Source: Verrucomicrobia subdivision 3 bacterium UBA693 (lineage in GTDB: Bacteria > Verrucomicrobiota > Verrucomicrobiia > Limisphaerales > UBA8199). From it: a stretch of DNA of 64,000 bases. Below, in pieces: positions 6,682 to 15,983 of the stretch. The position numbers and the translations under genes were made by a program. Position 1 is the stretch's first letter; the number at the start of each line of letters is the position of its first letter. Where the stretch lies: positions 48,269 through 112,268 of the forward strand of contig DBMR01000108.1 in assembly GCA_002298785.1 (NCBI GenBank). The letters are read 5' to 3'. The notes beneath the pieces are model-generated. The model saw only the letters and a program-made list of their open reading frames with translations, searched no databases and was not told the origin of the DNA.

Positions 6682-8670
6682 TTACCTGGTTCCTCGCCCC
6701 ATCCAGACCTCCAGGCAGTCCAGAGGCACGCGACCAGATTGGGCGGTCACGGCCACGGCGTGGAACGTACCCGGCAGGTCGTTGACTTCCCAAAGCGGCG
6801 CAGAATCGTTAGCGACCGTGGAATGCAAGTCGAGGGTCGCTGCGACGCGGCCATCTACGAGAACCTCCAGGGTGCCGTAGTGCGGCCCGCGTGGGGACCA
6901 GATCCTGAGGCCGGTGCCGATGACGTTCCATTTTGCCCTGGCCCCGGACGTTCGCGATAACGCTCCCGATCCGAATCGAAATTGTTGACCCTCGACCTGG
7001 TCCCAGTCACCAGGCGCGGCTCCGGCTCCCAGTAGCGCTTCGGTCTGCAGGAACATGGTTCGCCCGGCTGCCGGCTCACCTTGGATGCTGAACTTTTCTA
7101 CGGTTAAGTGGCTGTTTGCCTCCACCCGCCAACCCAATAATCCGAGATCTGAAGCGCCCGTGAGCGCCTGGGGTTGTCCGGACCAAAGTTCGCGGTGATT
7201 CAACTCGATGGTGAGGCGATCCTCCACCCGTTTTACTTTCAGACGCAGCCGTGTTTGATCCAGGAATTTTCCGGACGCTACCACCGTCGCGCTTTCGACG
7301 GTGTCGAAACGGCACAACCGCCATTGGCCGGAAGCCAGTTCCAAGCCCAGATGACGGGTGTTGGATAATGGATGCAACGTAGCATCCGACGTTGGGGCAT
7401 TGGGACCCAAAGGAGCCGTATAATTCAAAAGCAACCGTGCGGTGCCGCGCAATTGCAGCTCGGTGTTCAGAGTGAAATTAGCATAGGCGGGTCGCAACAA
7501 TGTCAGCGATGGGCCGGCGTGCCCGCTGAGCACGAAACCGCTTTTGCGAAATGGCCGGTCCCAGAGTCTCTGCGCCAGGTTGATGGTGCCACGTCCATCC
7601 CGGTCGCGGGACGGAAACATCACGCGCAAATGGCCATCGGGCATCACAGCTCCGGAAAAGGTCTGTCCCCAAATGCCAAAAAATTCGGACTCGTGGTCCG
7701 CCGCATGCCAGAGCGAACCATGTTGGAAAAGGGACCACGCGGCGGGATCCTCGGCACGCTCCAGGGGCGCTTTGAACAAGACATTGAAGTTGCGGTTTAA
7801 GGCGACAGAGGTGGCGGGTGCATAGACCGCTCCTTCGTGGGCAAAAGCCGGAAAGAACTCCAATAAAGGCGGGTGAAAATAGTCACCTTCGACGTGCCGA
7901 ACGAGTCGCCGTTCAGAGTAGGGCCCCTCGGGGCGGGGCGCTGTCATGGCAAATAGCGCCCAACTGTTCGGGGCGTGATCCATCATGCCGAGGATCAACC
8001 AATCATTGGTCCGGCGCAGCAGTGTCGCGGCGTAGGTGCGTTGGTATCGATCCGACAGTTTGGATAGAGTTGAGTTCCGGGTGATGGGTTCCGGCGCTCG
8101 GTGCCACGGACCCTCCGGGCGGTCAGCCCAGGCATACGCCAGGCCGCCTTCGGCGTTGAAATCGGCCTCGCCCCAGTCGTAAACCATGTGGTAACGGTTT
8201 TCAGCGAAGACCACGCTTACGTCCGGTGTGTGTCCGCCGCGGTCGAACATTGCTTTTTCCCCGTGCAGCACGGGGCCAAGATTGGTCCAAGTGTGTCCAT
8301 GATTGTTTGAACGGTAGAGCAGGCAACGGCTGGGTGGGGTCATATAGCCTTTGCCATAATCGCCCACAAACACATACAAGTTACGGCTTTGAGGGTCCGG
8401 AAAGAAGAAACCGTTTACAGGCCACTCGAAGGGCGGCGCGCCACGATGAATAGGGTTGCCCGGCAGCCGTTGAAAGGAGTCAAAAGACGGATCGCCGTAC
8501 ACCGGGTGTCTTAACCAGTCATCCCTGTGCCGCGCTTCGGCATAGTCACAAAGGGTGACGGCAGACGCTCCGAGGTTAGCGTTCGCGACGAGGCAGATTA
8601 TGGGGAAGAGCCGAGCCAGAAAGTGCCGGTGCCACGGTGGTGTCTGGGACTTGAGAAGACCAATGTTCAT
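6682..8670 (-). CDS. Secreted beta-propeller glycoside-hydrolase-like protein
   Basis: About 662 residues from the ATG at 8670; a start at 8721 would overlap the upstream gene and put 17 extra residues before the signal peptide. After the signal (hydrophobic FPIICLVANANLGASA), residues about 45-400 contain repeats typical of five-bladed propeller enzymes: 'NGFFFPDPQSRNLYVFVGDY', 'YRSNNHGHTWTNLG' (an Asp-box-like turn), 'HMVYDWGEADFN', 'AWADRPEGPWHRAPEPI'. This resembles the GH43/GH32 clan. The rest (about 410-560) looks like a jelly-roll/LamG-type domain ('LELASGQWRLCRFD', 'RLRLKVKRVEDRLTIELN'), followed by a further beta domain. Catalytic acids cannot be assigned with confidence. It probably acts on glycans outside the cytoplasm. 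Confidence 0.65.
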   Translation of the reverse strand: MNIGLLKSQTPPWHRHFLARLFPIICLVANANLGASAVTLCDYAEARHRDDWLRHPVYGDPSFDSFQRLPGNPIHRGAPPFEWPVNGFFFPDPQSRNLYVFVGDYGKGYMTPPSRCLLYRSNNHGHTWTNLGPVLHGEKAMFDRGGHTPDVSVVFAENRYHMVYDWGEADFNAEGGLAYAWADRPEGPWHRAPEPITRNSTLSKLSDRYQRTYAATLLRRTNDWLILGMMDHAPNSWALFAMTAPRPEGPYSERRLVRHVEGDYFHPPLLEFFPAFAHEGAVYAPATSVALNRNFNVLFKAPLERAEDPAAWSLFQHGSLWHAADHESEFFGIWGQTFSGAVMPDGHLRVMFPSRDRDGRGTINLAQRLWDRPFRKSGFVLSGHAGPSLTLLRPAYANFTLNTELQLRGTARLLLNYTAPLGPNAPTSDATLHPLSNTRHLGLELASGQWRLCRFDTVESATVVASGKFLDQTRLRLKVKRVEDRLTIELNHRELWSGQPQALTGASDLGLLGWRVEANSHLTVEKFSIQGEPAAGRTMFLQTEALLGAGAAPGDWDQVEGQQFRFGSGALSRTSGARAKWNVIGTGLRIWSPRGPHYGTLEVLVDGRVAATLDLHSTVANDSAPLWEVNDLPGTFHAVAVTAQSGRVPLDCLEVWMGRGTR

Positions 8671-8704
8671 TGGCGTTGTTAGGGGGAATTTACGGGAATT
8701 CCGG

Positions 8705-9361
8705 TCAGCGCAACCAGGCATCTACCGTCGGTGCCAGTTTTTCGGCGAAATTGGACGCCAGAACCGCCGCGAACGCGCCGGCCACGACATCCAGTGTGTA
8801 ATGCGCCCGCAAAACAAGTACGACGAGCATTTCTCCCAGGGCAATAGCTCCGGCGACAGCGGCCAGCCAGGGCGGGCCGAAAGCGGCAGCCTGGAGCGCT
8901 CCCAGCACAGCCAGCGCGGTGTGGCCGGAGAAGAAGAAGTTGTTGCCCACGCTGTAGGTTACGAGAAGTGTCGGGAACCCAGGGTTCCTCCAAATGATGC
9001 CGGGAGGCGGTGGCAAGGTGCACAACCCTTGGCAGATTTGCCTTAATCCAAACACGATGAGCATCGCCAGGAAGGGCGCGAAGGTAGAACCGAAAACGGC
9101 GATTCCGATAAGGGACAGACCGAAGAGATCGATGAACAGGGAACTGGTGATGAGCGCTGCATTGGCGGCACGAGGATGCTCCGAAAGGTAGAGGTGCCAA
9201 TTTGCGGTGAAGTCGTGAACGGCATCTCCAATACCACTCTTGGGCGCCGACTTGCGGGAAATGAGCGCCTGCGTCCAAAACCAGACGACCAGCGCGCCGG
9301 CAATGACACCGACACGGAGGCCTATTTTGGTCCAGTTCAATTGTGCCAGTAAGGGCGGCAT
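8705..9361 (-). CDS. PAP2-superfamily membrane phosphatase (PAP2_C / sphingomyelin-synthase-like)
   Basis: A 218-residue membrane protein with about five or six hydrophobic helices. The active-site signatures are visible near the C-terminus: 'NNFFFSGHTALAVL' (SGH motif) and 'LRAHYTLDVVAG' (HxxxD motif). That spacing is the one seen in PAP2_C proteins, which include lipid phosphatases and phosphocholine or phosphoethanolamine transferases. It probably dephosphorylates a lipid phosphate or moves a lipid head group at the outer face of the inner membrane. It lies 4 bases downstream of the PlsC-type acyltransferase gene, which supports a lipid role. Confidence 0.8.
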   Translation of the reverse strand: MPPLLAQLNWTKIGLRVGVIAGALVVWFWTQALISRKSAPKSGIGDAVHDFTANWHLYLSEHPRAANAALITSSLFIDLFGLSLIGIAVFGSTFAPFLAMLIVFGLRQICQGLCTLPPPPGIIWRNPGFPTLLVTYSVGNNFFFSGHTALAVLGALQAAAFGPPWLAAVAGAIALGEMLVVLVLRAHYTLDVVAGAFAAVLASNFAEKLAPTVDAWLR

Positions 9362-9365
9362 GGTA

Positions 9366-10574
9366 TCAGGGGAGTTTGCGCCGTTGGTTTTTGGATTCCT
9401 CGAGCAGTTGTTCGAGTTGCTGACGGAGTTCCACTACGAGCGGATCGGTTTCAGCGGCTCGATCCCGCGCTGGGCTGACCTCGATGGCCTGCCCGACAGA
9501 AATGACCGCATGGAGCGGTGGATGCGGGGTGACGCAGTCGGTGAGGTCTTCCTCATAACGCTCGACAGTTTCCAGCAGGCGTTCGGGGGACGGTGTGCCG
9601 CCGAGGTAATCGCCGGAGTAACAATGCAGTTGCTGGGCGAGATACAAGTTTGCGAGCTGGCGCCACCGGCGTGCGCTCTCCGGCTCGGAGAGTTCGCCGT
9701 GCACCATATCCGGCAGGATGGCCGCGCGCAGACGTTTGATGCGGGCCATCGGGTCGGGTTCGCTGCGACCTCCGGTCCATTCCTGCTCGAGCGGTTGCAG
9801 AAGGTGATCCAGCAGGTAGGGGAGGCGCTGATTGGCCGGGCCGGATTGCGTTGCGCCGAGGTGTTCAATTTCCTTAAGGGCCAATAAGGCGTGCCCGGCT
9901 TTGACGAGACGGTCGCGCCAGTGCAGGTGGCTTTGCGCCTGCCAGGACAGGCGGGATTCAATTTTTTCCAGGACCGGCGCCAGCGTCGACGCAAGGTCAC
10001 CTTCAAAGAAATAGCGGATGAAAATCGGATGCACGACCACTTTGCCGGGTGGCTTTGTTGCCGCTCGCTGCTTCGCCGCTGACCGGGCCAGGAAGGCTAC
10101 GCCATCCATCAGGTTCAGGAGCCGGTCGTTGTTTCGAGTAATGAAGCCCTCTGGGAAAATGGTCAGTGGAAATCGGGCTTCGGCTAAGATCCGGGTGGCG
10201 CATTTGAGCGATTCACGATCCAAGCCTTCGCGATAGACGCTAAAGCCTCCCAGTCGCGGCAAGAGAAATGACTGGAGGCGGCTTTGCATGAAGAGATGCC
10301 AACTCGCCATGACATGGAAAGGCTGAGCCACTTCGCGCGAAAGCAATCCCAGGACCATGGGGTCGCAAGGCCGGCAGTGATTCGAGGCCAGCATCACTCC
10401 AGCCCCGGCTTTCAGCGAGGCGGCCAATCGCTCTGCGCCGACACACGACCACGAGGTAACACCGTAGTTTTGGCGCAGATAGCTTGGCAGATACCACTGG
10501 ATGATCCGCGCCCAGAAGGGGCTGAAGCGCGGTGGAATGAAGCGGTAGGTCTTGGCGATAACAATATTTTGCAT
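9366..10574 (-). CDS. PlsC-like glycerolipid acyltransferase with C-terminal extension
   Basis: 402 residues from the ATG at 10574; the open frame extends to 10715, but that part overlaps the end of the upstream gene and is not protein-like. The acyltransferase motif NHxxxxD is seen as 'SNHCRPCDPM' near residue 70, and the later 'FPEGFITRN' matches the EGxxS/TR motif. The catalytic domain spans about residues 10-230; the remaining 170 residues are helical and charged, with no family I recognise. It should transfer an acyl group to lysophosphatidate or a related lipid. It lies 25 bases after the LplT-Aas fusion and immediately before the PAP2 gene, all on the same strand. Confidence 0.82.
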   Translation of the reverse strand: MQNIVIAKTYRFIPPRFSPFWARIIQWYLPSYLRQNYGVTSWSCVGAERLAASLKAGAGVMLASNHCRPCDPMVLGLLSREVAQPFHVMASWHLFMQSRLQSFLLPRLGGFSVYREGLDRESLKCATRILAEARFPLTIFPEGFITRNNDRLLNLMDGVAFLARSAAKQRAATKPPGKVVVHPIFIRYFFEGDLASTLAPVLEKIESRLSWQAQSHLHWRDRLVKAGHALLALKEIEHLGATQSGPANQRLPYLLDHLLQPLEQEWTGGRSEPDPMARIKRLRAAILPDMVHGELSEPESARRWRQLANLYLAQQLHCYSGDYLGGTPSPERLLETVERYEEDLTDCVTPHPPLHAVISVGQAIEVSPARDRAAETDPLVVELRQQLEQLLEESKNQRRKLP

Positions 10575-10599
10575 GTGCGTTATGCAGCGCGAGGTGGCG

Positions 10600-13500
10600 T
10601 CAGGCCTCTGTGGTTCGGCTCGCGAATTGCACCGCCAGTTCGCGAATCTTGCGCAAGTCCAGTTTGCCCGTGCCCAACATGGGCAAGGCATCCACGTGAC
10701 AGAACTGATCCGCACGCGGTTTCCAAAGATTTGGCAGGTCCAGCAGCGGCAGCTTGGCGGCGAGTTCTGTCCATTGCGCCGCTTCCAGCCGGTGCAGGAC
10801 CACCAGTCGTTCGCCCTTCTTTTCGTCGGGCACCCCGGCTACGGCAAACACCTGTTCCGTGACTCCGGCCAGCTCATGCAGCTTTTCCTCGACGCGGATA
10901 TGTGGGACCATCTCCCCGCCGATCTTGCTGAAGCGGCTCAGGCGATCGGTAATTTGGAGAAAGCCATCCTCGTCCACTGCTGCGATGTCTCCCGTGGTGT
11001 ACCAACCATCCCGCAGCACCTCAGCGGTTTTCTCCGGGCGCCCAAGGTAGCCCTGCATCACATTTGGCCCGCGTACGAGCAGCAGGCCCGGTTGCCCAGG
11101 GGTCACAGGTTGCATCGTGTCCGGGTCCACGATCCGCACGCAGATGCCGGGCAGGGGATGCCCGATTTTGCCGCGTTTAGCCCCGACCTGGCGGAAACCT
11201 GCGGAACGAAAATCATGCGTATTCACGGCGACGGTCGGCGAGCATTCGGTACTGCCGTAAGCCTCAAACGGCCGAATGCCAAACTGGTCCTCGAACGCCG
11301 TCGCGAGCCGGTCCGGGAGTTTTTCTGCGCTAACCGCTACGACACGCAGGCTGCCGAATTGTTCGGGCGTGCAACCCCGCAGGTAGAATTGCAGAAACGT
11401 TGGGGTCGCGAGGAGGAAGGTGATTTTGTGCTCGCAGACCATGGGGCCGATCTTCTTCGCTTCCAGTGGATTCGGATGGTACGCTGCGCCGACCCCCAGG
11501 ACCGCAGGCAGCCAAAGAGTGCCGGTGAATCCGAACGAGTGGAAAAACGGTAGGGCGCCGAGGAACCGATCTCTTGCATCCAGGCTGAACACCTGTTCCA
11601 TCTGCTCGATATTTGAGCCGATGTTGTAGTGGCTGAGCATTACCCCTTTCGGGTCACCGGTGCTGCCACTGGAAAAGATGACTGTGGCCAGGTCGTCGAG
11701 CGTGGGTTTCTTGCTGCATCCCATCGCCCGCTCCAGGCATCTCACCGGCAGCGTCCAGGCCATCAGCGTGGCGGTCAGCTTTTCAAGACTGGTCGGTTTT
11801 GCGGCGCAATCCTCGAGGTAGACGATTTTACACGGCACCGTGAGCTTTACCTTCTCGAGGAAAGCCCTGGAGCTGATGACGGTTTTGATCTCGCATTGAC
11901 GGATGCAGGACGCGAGGGTTTGTTCCGACACCGTGTAATTCAAGTTAACCGGAACCCTTCCGGTCAACATTGCCGCGTAATTTACCAGCGCCCCTCCGAC
12001 CGACGGTGGTAGGAGCAGTCCGACCATCTTCTGGCTATTCCAGGTTTTTCTCAGACGCCGGGCCAGGAAAATGGTTTTGATCAGCACGGCGCCAAAGCTG
12101 AGCCGTGCGGACTGGGAATCGGCGATGGCGAAACGGAAGGGGTGGCGTCGGGCCGAGCGCACGAGCGCGCGGTGTAGCGGGCGGAGGTGTGCGCGGCGGT
12201 GGTGCCAGCACGAAGCCAGCAATTCGGATACGGCCTGGCGGACCTCCGACGCAGTGGCCTGCGGTGGCAGGGCCCGGCCGAAGCTGACCGTGACCGGGTA
12301 GGGAATGCGGCGCGGCAATTTCCAGACGAAACGATGTTTCTCGAAGCTGAAGATACTTCCCCAGACACCGTCGAGCGCGACCGGCACGATTGGTGCCTCG
12401 ACATCCCGCATGATTTGTTCCATGCCCCGGCGGAAAGGCAGCAGTTGTCCGATGCGCGTGATTTGGCCTTCGGCGAAGATGCAGACCACTTCGCCGGAAC
12501 GGATGGCTTCGCCAGCGGTGTGCAGCGACTTGAGCAGGTCGCGGGGTCGCAATGCCGAGGAAATGGGAATTACGCCGAGAATGCGGGCAAAGGGCTTTAC
12601 ATAGGGCAGTTCATAATAATCCGCGAACATCATGAACCGTACCCGACGGTCAGTAGAGGCGATGAGCAGCAGGGCGTCGACAAAAGAAACATGGTTGCAG
12701 ACGAACAGCGCGCCGCCTTTATCCGGAATATTTTCCCGGCCCAGGACCCGCACCCGGTAGAGCGTGCGCGTCAGCAGCCATAGACCAAACCGCAGCAAGG
12801 CGTCAGGCAGGAGCCACAGCACGTAGATCGTGCCGGCCAAGGTGGCCACGGCCGTGAGGATGAAGACGGTGGAGGGACTCAAGTGCAGAACGACGGTGAC
12901 GAGGTAATAGATTCCAGAGGCGGTGAAGATTCCGACGAATGAAAGCAAATTGGCGGCAGCCAGTACGCCTCCTTTGCTTTTTCGATCCGGACGATGCTGA
13001 AGCAACGCGGCGATCGGCACGATGAAGAACCCGCCGAAAAAGCCCAGGAGCGACAAGTCTGTGGCGACGTGGGCAAAGGACAAGCCGTGCCTCCCAAGCA
13101 ATGCGGCGAATGCGGTCATGCCGATTGAGCCCAGCGGGATCAGGCCGTACTCGATCTTGCCGCCCGAGAGATAACCGGCCGCAAAGCTGCCGAGGCCAAT
13201 GCCGATGGCGGTGGCCGCCTGAAGATAGCTGCTTTGCTGTGGGTCGGAAATGTTCAGCACGTCCTTGGCGTAGATCACAATGAGGAATTGAATCAGTGCG
13301 GCCAGGGCGAAGAAGTAGGTGTTCCCGAGCGTGGCCAGCCAGAGCACGCGGTCTTTGCGGATCAACTGAATCTGGGACCACAGGTCCGCGAGAAAATTTG
13401 GGCGAAAAGTCTTCGCCGGGTCGGCGGCAGATACTTTGGAGATGCCGAAACTGGTGGAGAGACCGAAGACCGCAAGCGCGATGAGCACCACGCCGGACCA

Positions 13501-14040
13501 GGCTTGTTGCCCGGCGAAGGTTTTGCACAACCAGGCCCCCGCCACCGTCCCACCGATAATGGAAACAAATGTCCCTAACTCGAGCACGCCATTGCCCCAG
13601 GAGAGCTTTCGTTCCGGCAGCAGTTCCGGGAGCAGTCCGTATTTCGACGGTCCAAAAAGGGCGCTGTGGACTTCCATCAGGAAAATGCAGGCGATGACCA
13701 GGAAGAGTTGGTCGGCTGCCAGTCCGCACAGCGCCAACAGCATGACCACGATCTCAAAAATCTTGATACCAATGGTCACCGAACGCTTGCTGTAACGGTC
13801 CGCGAGAAACCCACCGGTCATGGAGAAAAGGATGAACGGAAGCGCGAATAGGGCTCCGACGATGCCAACGAGTTGGTCGCGCTTGTCGTTGGAGAATCCC
13901 ATGCCGGTGATCAGCGAGATAACCAGCCACTTAAGGACGTTATCGCTGAACGCACCTTGGAATTGGGTGATAAAAAGGCACCAGAAGCCGCGTTGCCCTT
14001 GATTACGCGCCGTATCGGAGTCTGGATTCATCGTGGTCAT
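10600..14040 (-). CDS. LplT-Aas fusion: lysophospholipid MFS transporter / acyltransferase / acyl-ACP synthetase
   Basis: About 1146 residues; possible starts at 14067, 14040 and 14031 differ by at most 12 residues. Three domains follow in order. An MFS transporter (about 20-420) has 'GGFLADRYSKRSV'. A PlsC acyltransferase (about 440-630) has 'NHVSFVDALL' and 'FAEGQITRIG'. An AMP-forming acyl synthetase (about 640-1140) has the ATP loop 'SSGSTGDPKGVMLSH', 'YGSTECSPTV' and 'YTTGDIAAVDEDGFLQITDR'. In E. coli, LplT flips lysophosphatidylethanolamine inward and Aas re-acylates it; fused forms are known elsewhere. The length fits LplT plus Aas. All key motifs are intact. It is probably first in an operon with the PlsC-like and PAP2 genes. 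Confidence 0.9.
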   Translation of the reverse strand: MTTMNPDSDTARNQGQRGFWCLFITQFQGAFSDNVLKWLVISLITGMGFSNDKRDQLVGIVGALFALPFILFSMTGGFLADRYSKRSVTIGIKIFEIVVMLLALCGLAADQLFLVIACIFLMEVHSALFGPSKYGLLPELLPERKLSWGNGVLELGTFVSIIGGTVAGAWLCKTFAGQQAWSGVVLIALAVFGLSTSFGISKVSAADPAKTFRPNFLADLWSQIQLIRKDRVLWLATLGNTYFFALAALIQFLIVIYAKDVLNISDPQQSSYLQAATAIGIGLGSFAAGYLSGGKIEYGLIPLGSIGMTAFAALLGRHGLSFAHVATDLSLLGFFGGFFIVPIAALLQHRPDRKSKGGVLAAANLLSFVGIFTASGIYYLVTVVLHLSPSTVFILTAVATLAGTIYVLWLLPDALLRFGLWLLTRTLYRVRVLGRENIPDKGGALFVCNHVSFVDALLLIASTDRRVRFMMFADYYELPYVKPFARILGVIPISSALRPRDLLKSLHTAGEAIRSGEVVCIFAEGQITRIGQLLPFRRGMEQIMRDVEAPIVPVALDGVWGSIFSFEKHRFVWKLPRRIPYPVTVSFGRALPPQATASEVRQAVSELLASCWHHRRAHLRPLHRALVRSARRHPFRFAIADSQSARLSFGAVLIKTIFLARRLRKTWNSQKMVGLLLPPSVGGALVNYAAMLTGRVPVNLNYTVSEQTLASCIRQCEIKTVISSRAFLEKVKLTVPCKIVYLEDCAAKPTSLEKLTATLMAWTLPVRCLERAMGCSKKPTLDDLATVIFSSGSTGDPKGVMLSHYNIGSNIEQMEQVFSLDARDRFLGALPFFHSFGFTGTLWLPAVLGVGAAYHPNPLEAKKIGPMVCEHKITFLLATPTFLQFYLRGCTPEQFGSLRVVAVSAEKLPDRLATAFEDQFGIRPFEAYGSTECSPTVAVNTHDFRSAGFRQVGAKRGKIGHPLPGICVRIVDPDTMQPVTPGQPGLLLVRGPNVMQGYLGRPEKTAEVLRDGWYTTGDIAAVDEDGFLQITDRLSRFSKIGGEMVPHIRVEEKLHELAGVTEQVFAVAGVPDEKKGERLVVLHRLEAAQWTELAAKLPLLDLPNLWKPRADQFCHVDALPMLGTGKLDLRKIRELAVQFASRTTEA

Positions 14041-14298
14041 GCTCGCAGCCTGTGGAAATACGGTCAAATTGATAAAAGCCCTGCAACCATTGATTTACGC
14101 AATGGAACTTCTGTAACTGCTACGATCCCCCACCAAGGCGGCAGCCTCGGTATTGGTCATCGAGCCAGCCAAACGTCAACCTGCCTGAGACCCACCCGAT
14201 GCGACCGTGGGTTGCCGGGGCGAATCCGTTCGTGGAACCCGGGCAATTTCGGACCGTCATGTAGGGCGAGGCCTGCCAGAAGGCCACGCCTGGGCGCT

Positions 14299-15165
14299 TT
14301 ATTTCATCTGCTTGGCCAAGAACTCGTAACTGGCATGGGCGAAGTCGAATGGGGAGCCTTCCCCGGAATCCTGCTCGTAAACATACCATTCGATACCCGC
14401 CTCATCGCCGGCAGCGAAGATCTCCGGCCAATTCAATTCGCCCTGGCCGAGCGGTTTGAATTGCTGTTTCTTGCCATCCCTGCCTTTAACCACGTCCTTG
14501 GCATGGACCACCGGGCAGCGGCCTTTGTATTTGCGAATGTAGGTGGCGGGATCTACCCCGGCCACATACATCCAGGCCAGGTCGAACTCGGCGTTGAGGT
14601 TTTCCGGCTGCGTGGACTCCATCAGGATGTCGATCTTGCGGCGGTTGTCGTCCGGGAATTTTTCGAACTCAAAGCTGTGGTTGTGATAGGAGAGCCTGAT
14701 GCCGGCGGCGTGCAGTTTGGCGCCGAGTTCGTTTAACCGACGGGCGCCGTTGAGCCAGTCTTTCACCGTGGCCTTGCAGTCGTTCATCATGCCGCCCGGG
14801 GCGATATCCTTGACTCCGACCGTCTTCCAGAACTGCACATTGGTGTCAAAATCCTTCTCGAAGCGTTCGATGCTGATGTGGGCAGCGATCGGCTTTAGTC
14901 CGGCGGTGTCCAGGGCGGCGCGGATCTTTTCCGCGGGCAGGTTGGGCATGCCGCTCCATTGCACGTATTCCCAGCCCATTTCCCGCACCTTCTTGAGGGT
15001 GTCGGCCAGGTCTTTCTTCGCGGGATCCCGCATGGTGTACAATTGGAGGGCCATGGCCCGCTTCTTCGTAGCGGCCAGGGAGAGCAGCGGATGGCTGGCG
15101 AGCGCCAGCACGCCCAGCGCCGCCAACATTTCACGGCGCGTATATCGTCGATGTGATAAATTCAT
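14299..15165 (-). CDS. Exported sugar phosphate isomerase/epimerase-like TIM barrel protein
   Basis: A 288-residue product with a twin-arginine-like leader (YTRREMLAALGVLALASHPLL) followed by a xylose-isomerase-like TIM barrel: 'ALQLYTMRDPAKKDLADTLK', 'MGWEYVQWSG', 'GLKPIAAHIS', 'RLSYHNHSFEFEKF', 'FDLAWMYVAGVDP', 'VVHAKDVVKG' and 'EQDSGEGSPFDFAHASYEFL'. The His-Asn-His and Glu/Asp positions expected to hold a divalent metal in this superfamily are present. The family interconverts ketoses or opens keto-sugars; export suggests a periplasmic substrate. It lies just downstream of a DUF1080 gene on the same strand, a pairing frequent in this phylum. Confidence 0.85.
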   Translation of the reverse strand: MNLSHRRYTRREMLAALGVLALASHPLLSLAATKKRAMALQLYTMRDPAKKDLADTLKKVREMGWEYVQWSGMPNLPAEKIRAALDTAGLKPIAAHISIERFEKDFDTNVQFWKTVGVKDIAPGGMMNDCKATVKDWLNGARRLNELGAKLHAAGIRLSYHNHSFEFEKFPDDNRRKIDILMESTQPENLNAEFDLAWMYVAGVDPATYIRKYKGRCPVVHAKDVVKGRDGKKQQFKPLGQGELNWPEIFAAGDEAGIEWYVYEQDSGEGSPFDFAHASYEFLAKQMK

Positions 15166-15232
15166 ATATTGAGAAATTTACAACGCTATAGAATTGGTTC
15201 TCTGCTTCTCGCAGGGTGCAGAAACCGTATGC

Positions 15233-15835
15233 CTATTTGTCCAGATCGAGATAATACAATTCCTTGGCCTCTACCTTCATGCCTGGATTATGACCCTGGA
15301 TGGCGAAGTGACCGGTCTTGTATTCGGCATCATCGTAGGTCATCACGAGCTTGTCGTTGATCCAAAACTGAATATGCGTGCCGACAGCTTTGATGTGGTA
15401 ACTGAACCACTCGCCGTCCTTCGTGAGCAACTCGGTGGCTTTGCCCGTGGGCTTGCCCGGTTTCCACAGCCAACCCGTGTAAGCCTCCTGGCTGTTGCAG
15501 ATTTGGGCTTCATAACCGCGGGGGAAGCCGTCCGGATTATCAGCCGGCGGATTGGCGCGAAAATAGACACCGCTATTGGGATTGGACCCCTGGTCCGTGA
15601 CGCGGAACATGCCTTTCAGTTCGAAATTGGTGCAGGTGGCGTCCGTGTAAATGTGCCCCATGCCTCCGACCCCCACTAAGACGCCATCCTGGACCGACCA
15701 GGTCGCCTTGCCGCGAACCTTCCAGCCAGTGAGGTCTTTACCGTTGAACAAGGAGATCCATTTGGATTGGTTCTCGGAATGGGCAGCGCAGCAGAACAGC
15801 AGTGCACCCGCCATGATGATGAGGGATTTCTTCAT
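15233..15835 (-). CDS. DUF1080 / 3-keto-disaccharide-hydrolase-type secreted protein
   Basis: 200 residues from the ATG at 15835 (an ATG at 15856 adds seven residues). A signal peptide (SLIIMAGALLFCCAAHS) precedes one jelly-roll domain with the family signatures 'WISLFNGKDLTGWKVRG', 'FELKGMFRVTDQGSNPNSG', 'GYEAQI', 'KDGEWFSYHIKAVG', 'WINDKLVMTYDDAE' and a final 'GHFAIQGHNPGMKVEAKELY'. PF06439 members include hydrolases of 3-keto sugars and many proteins of untested activity. It is about the minimum size for the domain, with nothing fused. It sits 67 bases upstream of the sugar isomerase/epimerase gene and is probably co-transcribed with it. Confidence 0.88.
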   Translation of the reverse strand: MKKSLIIMAGALLFCCAAHSENQSKWISLFNGKDLTGWKVRGKATWSVQDGVLVGVGGMGHIYTDATCTNFELKGMFRVTDQGSNPNSGVYFRANPPADNPDGFPRGYEAQICNSQEAYTGWLWKPGKPTGKATELLTKDGEWFSYHIKAVGTHIQFWINDKLVMTYDDAEYKTGHFAIQGHNPGMKVEAKELYYLDLDK

Positions 15836-15983
15836 GTGATGATTTTGTAAGTTCAAAGGTCAATCAGCCGCGTGAAGATTGAAAGCACAAAGTGGCAAAA
15901 CACGCCTGCGAGATTGGCCCGGGATGGTCCCTGGCGTCTTGGCTGGTATTGTGTCCAGGTCGGCAATCCGCTATGACTGGACC

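Noticed and set aside
12803..13729. 308-codon same-strand, different-frame open frame inside the LplT-Aas gene
   Set aside because: The MFS domain reads continuously in the main frame; the alternative is Arg/His/Pro-rich, a typical frame shadow.
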